Source: Budorcas taxicolor
Taxonomy: Eukaryota > Chordata > Mammalia > Artiodactyla > Bovidae
Assembly (NCBI RefSeq): GCF_023091745.1
Contig: NW_026291487.1
Coordinates: 248,001 to 312,000 of the forward strand
DNA length: 64,000 nt
Reading direction: 5' to 3'
Positions within the stretch are counted from its first letter, which is position 1, and every line of letters begins with the position of its first letter. The notes under the pieces are model-generated. The model did no database searches. It was not told the DNA's origin and worked only from the letters and a program-made list of their open reading frames with translations. The translations under genes were made by a program, and so were the position numbers. Shown piece by piece: positions 25,601 through 36,717 of the stretch.

Positions 25601-28600
25601 GGCGTCTCGAGGCTGATCACACCTCACCTCTGGAACTTCGAAAGGCTTCTTCACACCCTTGGTGCAAATCAAGAAGTTCCCCGACATACCCGTCTCCACT
25701 CGAGAGGAATCACGAGGGTCCCGCCCACATCCAGAGGAGACCCGTTTCCGCCTCGTAGCTCGAGATGAGGGATCCTTTCCCTGCTTCGTCGGGAAAGAGT
25801 TCCCGGCGTTCCCGTCGCATCTCAAGAGGAGGCCCTCTCAACAGGAACGGCGAGAGGAACTCCAGGGTCGTGCCACCATTCCAAGAGTCCCCCAGATGTC
25901 TCAGTCCATTCCAGAGGAACCTCTTTTCCCTTCACCGGCTCGTCTTTCACGCCGAGGATCGACTCACACCAAGGTGGCACGTGGCACAGCCCTGTGGGAA
26001 AGCCTCGTGGGAAAGCCTCGAGGGACAGCCTCGAGGGAAAGCCACAGATCCCTTGATCCACGTGACAGGAAGCGTGACACTACTGCTGCAGCTCGGGAGG
26101 AAAGCGCACGTGCATGCCCCCACTCGTGACGAGGCCTGACTCCCCTGGGGAGACTCAGAAGCACCCCAAGATCCATGGCAACACTGGAGAGGAATCCTCA
26201 GGTTCCGGCCCCGACTCCACACAAGAACTGAGGCCCCGGCATGGACGGGAGAGGAATCCCGAGAGGTCCCCTAGCAACTCGCATGGGGACTGGCCTTTCC
26301 TGAGGCCACCAGAGCGGGTCCCTGAGGTCCCCGTCGTAACTCGAGAAGACCTGCCGCAACTCGAGAAAATCCAGGAGGTTCTCCCCTCCAGGCGAGATGA
26401 GGCCCATTTCCACTGAGGCGTCTCGAGGCTGATCACACCTCACCTCTGGAACTTCGAAAGGGTCCTTCACACCCTTGGTGCAAATCAAGAAGTTCCCCGA
26501 CCTAGCCGTCTCCACTCGATAGGAATCACGAGGGTCCCGCCCACATCCAGAGGAGCCCCGTTTCCGCCTCGTAGCTCAAGATGAGGGATCCTTTCCCTGC
26601 TTCGTCGGGAAAGAGTTCCCGGCCTTCCCGTCGCATCTCAAGAGGAGGCCCTCTCAACAGGAACGGCGAGAGGAACTCCAGGGTCGTGCCACCATTCCAA
26701 GAGTCCCCCAGATGTCTCAGTCCATTCCAGAGGAACCTCTTTTCCCTTCACCGGCTCGTCTTTCACGCCGAGGATCGACTCACACCAAGGTGGCACTGGC
26801 ACAGCCCTGTGGGAAAGCCTCGTGGGAAAGCCTCGAGGGACAGCCTCGAGGGAAAGCCACAGATCCCTTGATCCACGTGACAGGAAGCGTGACACTACTG
26901 CTGCAGCTCGGGAGGAAAGCGCACGTGCATGCCCCCACTCGAGACGAGGCCTGACTCCCCTGGGGAGACTCAGAAGCACCCCAAGATCCATGGCAACACT
27001 GGAGAGGAATCCTCAGGTTCCGGCCCCGACTCCACACAAGGACTGAGGCCCCGGCATGGACGGGAGAGGAATCCCGAGAGGTCCCCTAGCAACTCACATG
27101 GGGACTGGACTTTCCTGAGGCCACCAGAGCGGGTCCCTGAGGTCCCCGTCGTAACTCGAGAAGACCTGCCGCAACTCGAGAAAATCCAGGAGGTTCTCCC
27201 CTCCAGGCGAGATGAGGCCCATTTCCGCTGAGGCGTCTCGAGGCTGATCACACCTCCCCTCTGGAACTTCGAAAGGGTCCTTCACACCCTTGGTGCAAAT
27301 CAAGAAGTTCCCCGACATACCCGTCTCCACTCGAGAGGAATCACGAGGGTCCCGCCCACATCCAGAGGAGCCCCGTTTCCGCCTCGTAGCTCGAGATGAG
27401 GGATCCTTTCCCTGCTTCGTCGGGAAAGAGTTCCCGGCGTTCCCGTCGCATCTCAAGAGGAGACCCTCTCAACAGGAACGGAGAGAGGAACTCCAGGGTC
27501 GAGCCAGCATTCCAAGAGTCCCCCAGATGTCTCAGTCCATTCCAGAGGAACCTCTTTTCCCTTCACCGGCTCGTCTTTCATGCCGAGGATCGACTCACAC
27601 CAAGGTGGCACGTGGCACAGCCCTGTGGGAAAGCCTCGTGGGAAAGCCTCGAGGGACAGCCTCGAGAGAAAGCCACAGATCCCTTGATCCACGTGACAGG
27701 AAGCGTGACACTACTGCTGCAGCTCGGGAGGAAAGCGCACGTGCATGCCCCCACTCGAGACGAGGCCTGACTCCCCTGGGGAGACTCAGAAGCACCCCAA
27801 GATCCATGGCAACACTGGAGAGGAATCCTCAGGTTCCGGCCCCGACTCCACACAAGGACTGAGGCCCCGGCATGGACGGGAGAGGAATCCCGAGAGGTCC
27901 CCAAGCAACGCGCATGGGGACTGGCCTTTCCTGAGGCCACCAGAGCGGGTCCCTGAGGTCCCCGTCGTAACTCGAGAAGACCTGCCGCAACTCGAGAAAA
28001 TCCAGGAGGTTCTCCCCTCCAGGCGAGATGAGGCCCATTTCCGCTGAGGCGTCTCGAGGCTGATCACACCTCACCTCTGGAACTTCGAAAGGCTCCTTCA
28101 CACCCTTGGTGCAAATCAAGAAGTTCCCCGACATACCCGTCTCCACTCGAGAGGAATCACGAGGGTCCCGCCCACATCCAGAGGAGCCCCGTTTCCGCCT
28201 CGTAGCTCGAGATGAGGGATCCTTTCCCTGCTTCGTCGGGAAAGAGTTCCCGGCGTTCCCGTCGCATCTCAAGAGGAGGCCCTCTCAACAGGAACGGCGA
28301 GAGGAACTCCAGGGTCGTGCCACCATTCCAAGAGTCCCCCAGATGTCTCAGTCCATTCCAGAGGAACCTCTTTTCCCTTCACCGGCTCGTCTTTCACGCC
28401 GAGGATCGACTCACACCAAGGTGGCACGTGGCACAGCCCTGAGGGAAAGCCTCGTGGGAAAGCCTCGAGGGACAGCCTCGAGGGAAAGCCACAGATCCCT
28501 TGATCCACGTGACAGGAAGCGTGACACTACTGCTGCAGCTCGGGAGGAAAGCGCACGTGCATGCCCCCACTCGAGACGAGGCCTGACTCCCCTGGGGAGA

Positions 28601-29736
28601 CTCAGAAGCACCCCAAGATCCATGGCAACACTGGAGAGGAATCCTCAGGTTCCGGCCCCGACTCCACACAAGGACTGAGGCCCCGGCATGGACGGGAGAG
28701 GAATCCCGAGAGGTCCCCTAGCAACTCGCATGGGGACTGGCCTTTCCTGAGGCCACCAGAGCGGGTCCCTGAGGTCCCCGTCGTAACTCGAGAAGACCTG
28801 CCGCAACTCGAGAAAATCCAGGAGGTTCTCCCCTCCAGGCGAGATGAGGCCCATTTCCGCTGAGGCGTCTCGAGGCTGATCACACCTCACCTCTGGAACT
28901 TCGAAAGGGTCCTTCACACCCTTGGTGCAAATCAAGAAGTTCCCCGACCTAGCCGTCTCCACTCGATAGGAATCACGAGGGTCCCGCCCACATCCAGAGG
29001 AGCCCCGTTTCCGCCTCGTAGCTCAAGATGAGGGATCCTTTCCCTGCTTCGTCGGGAAAGAGTTCCCGGCCTTCCCGTCGCATCTCAAGAGGAGGCCCTC
29101 TCAACAGGAACGGCGAGAGGAACTCCAGGGTCGTGCCACCATTCCAAGAGTCCCCCAGATGTCTCAGTCCATTCCAGAGGAACCTCTTTTCCCTTCACCG
29201 GCTCGTCTTTCACGCCGAGGATCGACTCACACCAAGGTGGCACTGGCACAGCCCTGTGGGAAAGCCTCGTGGGAAAGCCTCGAGGGACAGCCTCGAGGGA
29301 AAGCCACAGATCCCTTGATCCACGTGACAGGAAGCGTGACACTACTGCTGCAGCTCGGGAGGAAAGCGCACGTGCATGCCCCCACTCGAGACGAGGCCTG
29401 ACTCCCCTGGGGAGACTCAGAAGCACCCCAAGATCCATGGCAACACTGGAGAGGAATCCTCAGGTTCCGGCCCCGACTCCACACAAGGACTGAGGCCCCG
29501 GCATGGACGGGAGAGGAATCCCGAGAGGTCCCCTAGCAACTCACATGGGGACTGGACTTTCCTGAGGCCACCAGAGCGGGTCCCTGAGGTCCCCGTCGTA
29601 ACTCGAGAAGACCTGCCGCAACTCGAGAAAATCCAGGAGGTTCTCCCCTCCAGGCGAGATGAGGCCCATTTCCGCTGAGGCGTCTCGAGGCTGATCACAC
29701 CTCCCCTCTGGAACTTCGAAAGGGTCCTTCACACCC
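22692..29736. repeat. Nine-monomer higher-order repeat, copy 2
   Basis: The block runs from the second half of the unit at 22395 through units 23211, 24027, 24843, 25659, 26475, 27290, 28106 and 28922. It matches copy 1 at an offset of 7342 bp at both ends; the local offset dips to 7338 between, only because of copy 1's indels. Copy 2 has none of those indels; its only off-length units are the two 815-bp monomers with GGCACTGGCAC, which copy 1 also has. Substitutions between copies are rare, for example GGGGTACCCG at 17557 against GGGGGACCCG. Confidence 0.85.
26475..28921. repeat. Nested three-monomer repeat, unit 1 (2447 bp)
   Basis: Units at 26475 (A, 815 bp, CTCGATAGGAATC, GTAGCTCAAGATG, GGCACTGGCAC), 27290 (B, GGGTCGAGCCAGCATTCC) and 28106 (B, CCCTGAGGGAAAG) are followed by the same trio 2447 bp later. 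The trio also exists within nine-mer copy 1, from 19137. Confidence 0.75.
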
Positions 29737-31368
29737 TTGGTGCAAATCAAGAAGTTCCCCGACATACCCGTCTCCACTCGAGAGGAATCACGAGGGTCCC
29801 GCCCACATCCAGAGGAGCCCCGTTTCCGCCTCGTAGCTCGAGATGAGGGATCCTTTCCCTGCTTCGTCGGGAAAGAGTTCCCGGCGTTCCCGTCGCATCT
29901 CAAGAGGAGACCCTCTCAACAGGAACGGAGAGAGGAACTCCAGGGTCGAGCCAGCATTCCAAGAGTCCCCCAGATGTCTCAGTCCATTCCAGAGGAACCT
30001 CTTTTCCCTTCACCGGCTCGTCTTTCACGCCGAGGATCGACTCACACCAAGGTGGCACGTGGCACAGCCCTGTGGGAAAGCCTCGTGGGAAAGCCTCGAG
30101 GGACAGCCTCGAGGGAAAGCCACAGATCCCTTGATCCACGTGACAGGAAGCGTGACACTACTGCTACAGCTCGGGAGGAAAGCGCACGTGCATGCCCCCA
30201 CTCGAGACGAGGCCTGACTCCCCTGGGGAGACTCAGAAGCACCCCAAGATCCATGGCAACACTGGAGAGGAATCCTCAGGTTCCGGCCCCGACTCCACAC
30301 AAGGACTGAGGCCCCGGCATGGACGGGAGAGGAATCCCGAGAGGTCCCCTAGCAACTCGCATGGGGACTGGCCTTTCCTGAGGCCACCAGAGCGGGTCCC
30401 TGAGGTCCCCGTCGTAACTCGAGAAGACCTGCCGCAACTCGAGAAAATCCAGGAGGTTCTCCCCTCCAGGCGAGATGAGGCCCATTTCCGCTGAGGCGTC
30501 TCGAGGCTGATCACACCTCACCTCTGGAACTTCGAAAGGCTCCTTCACACCCTTGGTGCAAATCAAGAAGTTCCCCGACATACCCGTCTCCACTCGAGAG
30601 GAATCACGAGGGTCCCGCCCACATCCAGAGGAGCCCCGTTTCCGCCTCGTAGCTCGAGATGAGGGATCCTTTCCCTGCTTCGTCGGGAAAGAGTTCCCGG
30701 CGTTCCCGTCGCATCTCAAGAGGAGGCCCTCTCAACAGGAACGGCGAGAGGAACTCCAGGGTCGTGCCACCATTCCAAGAGTCCCCCAGATGTCTCAGTC
30801 CATTCCAGAGGAACCTCTTTTCCCTTCACCGGCTCGTCTTTCACGCCGAGGATCGACTCACACCAAGGTGGCACGTGGCACAGTCCTGAGGGAAAGCCTC
30901 GTGGGAAAGCCTCGAGGGACAGCCTCGAGGGAAAGCCACAGATCCCTTGATCCACGTGACAGGAAGCGTGACACTACTGCTGCAGCTCGGGAGGAAAGCG
31001 CACGTGCATGCCCCCACTCGAGACGAGGCCTGACTCCCCTGGGGAGACTCAGAAGCACCCCAAGATCCATGGCAACACTGGAGAGGAATCCTCAGGTTCC
31101 GGCCCCGACTCCACACAAGGACTGAGGCCCCGGCATGGACGGGAGAGGAATCCCGAGAGGTCCCCTAGCAACTCGCATGGGGACTGGCCTTTCCTGAGGC
31201 CACCAGAGCGGGTCCCTGAGGTCCCCGTCGTAACTCGAGAAGACCTGCCGCAACTCGAGAAAATCCAGGAGGTTCTCCCCTCCAGGCGAGATGAGGCCCA
31301 TTTCCGCTGAGGCGTCTCGAGGCTGATCACACCTCACCTCTGGAACTTCGAAAGGCTCCTTCACACCC
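28922..31368. repeat. Nested three-monomer repeat, unit 2 (2447 bp)
   Basis: Units at 28922, 29737 and 30553 repeat the trio that starts at 26475. Differences are small: the 29737 copy has CACGCCGAGG and CTGCTACAGC where the 27290 copy has CATGCCGAGG and CTGCTGCAGC, and 30553 has CAGTCCTGAGG. The unit at 31369 then repeats the CCCTGAGGG type once more, which looks like a single-monomer duplication. Confidence 0.75.
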
Positions 31369-33815
31369 TTGGTGCAAATCAAGAAGTTCCCCGACATACC
31401 CGTCTCCACTCGAGAGGAATCACGAGGGTCCCGCCCACATCCAGAGGAGCCCCGTTTCCGCCTCGTAGCTCGAGATGAGGGATCCTTTCCCTGCTTCGTC
31501 GGGAAAGAGTTCCCGGCCTTCCCGTCGCATCTCAAGAGGAGGCCCTCTCAACAGGAACGGCGAGAGGAACTCCAGGGTCGTGCCACCATTCCAAGAGTCC
31601 CCCAGATGTCTCAGTCCATTCCAGAGGAACCTCTTTTCCCTTCACCGGCTCGTCTTTCACGCCGAGGATCGACTCACACCAAGGTGGCACGTGGCACAGC
31701 CCTGAGGGAAAGCCTCGTGGGAAAGCCTCGAGGGACAGCCTCGAGGGAAAGCCACAGATCCCTTGATCCATGTGACAGGAAGCGTGACACTACTGCTGCA
31801 GCTCGGGAGGAAAGCGCACGTGCATGCCCCCACTCGAGACGAGGCCTGACTCCCCTGGGGAGACTCAGAAGCACCCCAAGATCCATGGCAACACTGGAGA
31901 GGAATCCTCAGGTTCCGGCCCCGACTCCACACAAGGACTGAGGCCCCGGCATGGACGGGAGAGGAATCCCGAGAGGTCCCCTAGCAACTCGCATGGGGAC
32001 TGGCCTTTCCTGAGGCCACCAGAGCGGGTCCCTGAGGTCCCCGTCGTAACTCGAGAAGACCTGCCGCAACTCGAGAAAATCCAGGAGGTTCTCCCCTCCA
32101 GGCGAGATGAGGCCCATTTCCGCTGAGGCGTCTCGAGGCTGATCACACCTCCCCTCTGGAACTTCGAAAGGGTCCTTCACACCCTTGGTGCAAATCAAGA
32201 AGTTCCCCGACCTAGCCGTCTCCACTCGAGAGGATTCACGGGGGACCCGCCCACATCCAGAGGAGCCCCGTTTCCGCCTCGTAGCTCGAGATGAGGGATC
32301 CTTTCCCTGCTTCGTCGGGAAAGAGTTCCCGGCGTTCCCGTCGCATCTCAAGAGGAGGCCCTCTCAACAGGAACGGCGAGAGGAACTCCAGGGTCGTGCC
32401 ACCATTCCAAGAGCCCCCAGATGTCTCAGTCCATTCCAGAGGAACCTCTTTTCCCTTCACCGGCTCGTCTTTCACGCCGAGGATCGACTCACACCAAGGT
32501 GGCACGTGGCACAGCCCTGTGGGAAAGCCTCGTGGGAAAGCCTCGAGGGACAGCCTCGAGGGAAAGCCACAGATCCCTTGATCCACGTGACAGGAAGCGT
32601 GACACTACTGCTGCAGCTCGGGAGGAAAGCGCACGTGCATGCCCCCACTCGAGACGAGGCCTGACTCCCCTGGGGAGACTCAGAAGCACCCCAAGATCCA
32701 TGGCAACACTGGAGAGGAATCCTCAGGTTCCGGCCCCGACTCCACACAAGGACTGAGGCCCCGGCATGGACGGGAGAGGAATCCCGAGAGGTCCCCTAGC
32801 AACTCACATGGGGACTGGCCTTTCCTGAGGCCACCAGAGCGGGTCCCTGAGGTCCCCGTCGTAACTCGAGAAGACCTGCCGCAACTCGAGAAAATCCAGG
32901 AGGTTCTCCCCTCCAGGCGAGATGAGGCCCATTTCCACTGAGGCGTCTCGAGGCTGATCACACCTCACCTCTGGAACTTCGAAAGGCTTCTTCACACCCT
33001 TGGTGCAAATCAAGAAGTTCCCCGACATACCCGTCTCCACTCGAGAGGAATCACGAGGGTCCCGCCCACATCCAGAGGAGACCCGTTTCCGCCTCGTAGC
33101 TCGAGATGAGGGATCCTTTCCCTGCTTCATCGGGAAAGAGTTCCCGGCGTTCCCGTTGCATCTCAAGAGGAGGCCCTCTCAACAGGAACGGCGAGAGGAA
33201 CTCCAGGGTCGTGCCACCATTCCAAGAGTCCCCCAGATGTCTCAGTCCATTCCAGAGGAACCTCTTTTCCCTTCACCGGCTCGTCTTTCACGCCGAGGAT
33301 CGACTCACACCAAGGTGGCACGTGGCACAGCCCTGTGGGAAAGCCTCGTGGGAAAGCCTCGAGGGACAGCCTCGAGGGAAAGCCACAGATCCCTTGATCC
33401 ACGTGACAGGAAGCGTGACACTACTGCTGCAGCTCGGGAGGAAAGCGCACGTGCATGCCCCCACTCGAGACGAGGCCTGACTCCCCTGGGGAGACTCAGA
33501 AGCACCCCAAGATCCATGGCAACACTGGAGAGGAATCCTCAGGTTCCGGCCCCGACTCCACACAAGGACTGAGGCCCCGGCATGGACGGGAGAGGAATCC
33601 CGAGAGGTCCCCTAGCAACTCGCATGGGGACTGGCCTTTCCTGAGGCCACCAGAGCGGGTCCCTGTGGTCCCCGTCGTAACGCGAGAAGACCTGCCGCAA
33701 CTCGAGAAAATCCAGGAGGTTCTCCCCTCCAGGCGAGATGAGGCCCATTTCCGCTGAGGCGTCTCGAGGCTGATCACACCTCACCTCTGGAACTTCGAAA
33801 GGCTCCTTCACACCC
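31369..33815. repeat. Monomers echoing parts of the nine-mer repeat
   Basis: Units start at 31369 (B), 32185 (A, 815 bp) and 33000 (B). The 32185 copy shares GAGGATTCACGGGG with the units at 17501 and 24843, and has lost one base near 32414 (AGAGCCCCCAG). The 33000 copy shares GGCTTCTTC and GGAGACCCG with 18317 and 25659. The order 17501-18317 is thus reused outside the nine-mer. The 31369 copy has CCATGTGACAGG, losing a CACGTG. Confidence 0.7.
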
Positions 33816-34631
33816 TTGGTGCAAATCAAGAAGTTCCCCGACCTAGCCGTCTCCACTCGAGAGGAATCACGTGGGTCCCGTCCACATCCAGAGGAGCCCC
33901 GTTTCCGCCTCGTAGCTCGAGATGAGGGATCCTTTCCCTGCTTCGTCGGGAAAGAGTTCCCGGCCTTCCCGTCGCATCTCAAGAGGAGGCCCTCTCAACA
34001 GGAACGGCGAGAGGAACTCCAGGGTCGTGCCACCATTCCAAGAGTCCCCCAGATGTCTCAGTCCATTCCAGAGGAACCTCTTTTCCCTTCACCGGCTCGT
34101 CTTTCACACCGAGGATCGACTCACACCAAGGTGGCACGTGGCACAGCCCTCTGGCAAAGCCTCGTGGGAAAGCCTCGAGGGACAGCCTCGAGGGAAAGCC
34201 ACAGATCCCTTGATCCACGTGACAGGAAGCGTGACACTACTGCTGCAGCTCGGGAGGAAAGCGCACGTGCATGCCCCCACTCGAGACGAGGCCTGACTCC
34301 CCTGGGGAGACTCAGAAGCACCCCAAGATCCATGGCAACACTGGAGAGGAATCCTCAGGTTCCGGCCCCGACTCCACACAAGGACTGAGGCCCCGGCATG
34401 GACGGGAGAGGAATCCCGAGAGGTCCCCTAGCAACTCGCATGGGGACTGGCCTTTCCTGAGGCCACCAGAGCGGGTCCCTGAGGTCCCCGTCGTAACTCG
34501 AGAAGACCTGCCGCAACTCGAGAAAATCCAGGAGGTTCTCCCCTCCAGGCGAGATGAGGCCCATTTCCGCTGAGGCGTCTCGAGGCTGATCACACCTCAC
34601 CTCTGGAACTTCGAAAGGCTTCTTCACACCC
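33816..34631. repeat. Hybrid monomer joining two array families
   Basis: The first half has CACGTGGGTCCCGTCC and GGCCTTCCCG, preceded by GTAACGCGAG, all typical of the 1-15 kb monomers. The second half has TTTCACACCGAGG and CCCTCTGGCAAAG, as in the units at 17501 and 24843. The switch lies between about 33978 and 34108. It is followed by a GGCTTCTTC/GGAGACCCG unit at 34632, the same neighbour that follows 17501 and 24843. Confidence 0.7.
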
Positions 34632-36263
34632 TTGGTGCAAATCAAGAAGTTCCCCGACATACCCGTCTCCTCTCGAGAGGAATCACGAGGGTCCCGCCCA
34701 CATCCAGAGGAGACCCGTTTCCGCCTCGTAGCTCGAGATGAGGGATCCTTTCCCTGCTTCGTCGGGAAAGAGTTCCCGGCGTTCCCGTCGCATCTCAAGA
34801 GGAGGCCCTCTCAACAGGAACGGCGAGAGGAACTCCAGGGTCGTGCCACCATTCCAAGAGTCCCCCAGATGTCTCAGTCCATTCCAGAGGAACCTCTTTT
34901 CCCTTCACCGGCTCGTCTTTCACGCCGAGGATCGACTCACACCAAGGTGGCACGTGGCACAGCCCTGTGGGAAAGCCTCGTGGGAAAGCTTCGAGGGACA
35001 GCCTCGAGGGAAAGCCACAGATCCCTTGATCCACGTGACAGGAAGCGTGACACTACTGCTGCAGCTCGGGAGGAAAGCGCACGTGCATGCCCCCACTCGA
35101 GACGAGGCCTGACTCCCCTGGGGAGACTCAGAAGCACCCCAAGATCCATGGCAACACTGGAGAGGAATCCTCAGGTTCCGGCCCCGACTCCACACAAGGA
35201 CTGAGGCCCCGGCATGGACGGGAGAGGAATCCCGAGAGGTCCCCTAGCAACTCGCATGGGGACTGGCCTTTCCTGAGGCCACCAGAGCGGGTCCCTGAGG
35301 TCTCCGTCGTAACTCGAGAAGACCTGCCGCAACTCGAGAAAATCCAGGAGGTTCTCCCCTCCAGGCGAGATGAGGCCCATTTCCGCTGAGGCGTCTCGAG
35401 GCTGATCACACCTCACCTCTGGAACTTTGAAAGGCTCCTTCACACCCTTGGTGCAAATCAAGAAGTTCCCCGACATACCCGTCTCCACTCGAGAGGAATC
35501 ACGAGGGTCCCGCCCACATCCAGAGGAGCACCGTTTCCGCCTCGTAGCTCGAGATGAGGGATCCTTTCCCTGCTTCATCGGGAAAGAGTTCCCGGCGTTC
35601 CCGTCGCATCTCAAGAGGAGGCCCTCTCAACAGGAACGGCGAGAGGAACTCCAGGGTCGTGCCACCATTCCAAGAGTCCCCCAGATGTCTCAGTCCATTC
35701 CAGAGGAACCTCTTTTCCCTTCACCGGCTCGTCTTTCACGCCGAGGATCGACTCACACCAAGGTGGCACGTGGCACAGCCCTGTGGGAAAGCCTCGTGGG
35801 AAAGCCTCGAGGGACAGCCTCGAGGGAAAGCCACAGATCCCTTGATCCACGTGACAGGAAGCGTGACACTACTGCTGCAGCTCGGGAGGAAAGCGCACGT
35901 GCATGCCCCCACTCGAGACGAGGCCTGACTCCCCTGGGGAGACTCAGAAGCACCCCAAGATCCATGGCAACACTGGAGAGGAATCCTCAGGTTCCGGCCC
36001 CGACTCCACACAAGGACTGAGGCCCCGGCATGGACGGGAGAGGAATCCCGAGAGGTCCCCTAGCAACTCGCATGGGGACTGGCCTTTCCTGAGGCCACCA
36101 GAGCGGGTCCCTGAGGTCTCCGTCGTAACTCGAGAAGACCTGCCGCAACTCGAGAAAATCCAGGAGGTTCTCCCCTCCAGGCGAGATGAGGCCCATTTCC
36201 GCTGAGGCGTCTCGAGGCTGATCACACCTCACCTCTGGAACTTCGAAAGGCTCCTTCACACCC
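34632..36263. repeat. Two type B monomers with a shared 3' variant
   Basis: Units at 34632 and 35448 share GAGGTCTCCG at 35301 and 36117, exactly 816 bp apart and seen nowhere else, so a single-monomer duplication is likely. The 35448 copy is preceded by AACTTTGAAAGG (also at about 12582) and has TGCTTCATCGGG, shared with 33000. Confidence 0.7.
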
Positions 36264-36307
36264 TTGGTGCAAATCAAGAAGTTCCCCGACCTAGCCGTCT
36301 CCACTCG

Positions 36308-36523
36308 AGAGGAATCACGAGGGTCCCGCCCACATCCAGAGGAGCCCCGTTTCCGCCTCGTAGCTCGAGATGAGGGATCCTTTCCCTGCTTCGTCGGGAA
36401 AGAGTTCCCGGCGTTCCCGTCGCATCTCAAGAGGAGGCCCTCTCAACAGGAACGGCGAGAGGAACTCCAGGGTCGTGCCACCATTCCAAGAGTCCCCCAG
36501 ATGTCTCAGTCCATTCCAGAGGA
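36308..36523. repeat. Degenerate ~30-bp sub-repeats inside the monomer
   Basis: Eight successive segments share a core resembling CTCGAGAGGAATC, with anchors spaced 30, 30, 31, 31, 28, 31 and 29 bp. Examples of the core are CTCGAGAGGAATC, CCAGAGGAGCCC, CTCGAGATGAGGG, CTCAAGAGGAGG, GGCGAGAGGAACTCC and CCAGAGGAACC. Similar cores continue elsewhere in the unit. This fits the known idea that bovid satellite I and 1.715 units grew from a ~31-bp ancestral repeat; that history is recalled, the spacing is seen here. Confidence 0.75.
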
Positions 36524-36582
36524 ACCTCTTTTCCCTTCACCGGCTCGTCTTTCACGCCGAGGATCGACTCACACCAAGGTGG

Positions 36583-36717
36583 CACGTGGCACAGCCCTGT
36601 GGGAAAGCCTCGTGGGAAAGCCTCGAGGGACAGCCTCGAGGGAAAGCCACAGATCCCTTGATCCACGTGACAGGAAGCGTGACACTACTGCTGCAGCTCG
36701 GGAGGAAAGCGCACGTG
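36583..36717. other. Three CACGTG (E-box-like) hexamers per monomer
   Basis: CACGTG occurs at 36583-36588, 36664-36669 and 36712-36717; the third sits in the 8-bp palindrome GCACGTGC. The trio recurs in nearly every monomer. Many monomers in the first 15 kb, and the one at 33816, carry a fourth copy near the landmark (for example 444-449). The first site is lost by a 1-bp deletion in the monomers at 1208, 19137, 21581, 26475 and 28922, and the second by C-to-T at about 31771. CACGTG is the classic site for bHLH-zip proteins such as USF and Myc/Max; binding here is untested and the CpG would probably be methylated. Confidence 0.6.
36601..36652. repeat. 13-bp tandem repeat run within the monomer
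   Basis: Four adjacent 13-bp units are visible: GGGAAAGCCTCGT (36601), GGGAAAGCCTCGA (36614), GGGACAGCCTCGA (36627) and a degraded GGGAAAGCCACAG (36640). The run is present in every monomer. One unit is missing in the 803-bp monomers at 6103 and 10986, and a 1-bp lesion falls in it at about 49684, so it is the most length-unstable part of the unit. Confidence 0.85.

Noticed and set aside
36601..36652. Independent minisatellite or recombination hotspot
   Set aside because: The 13-bp run is short and part of every monomer; only the 803-bp units show a change in unit number. There is no evidence for a hotspot beyond that.
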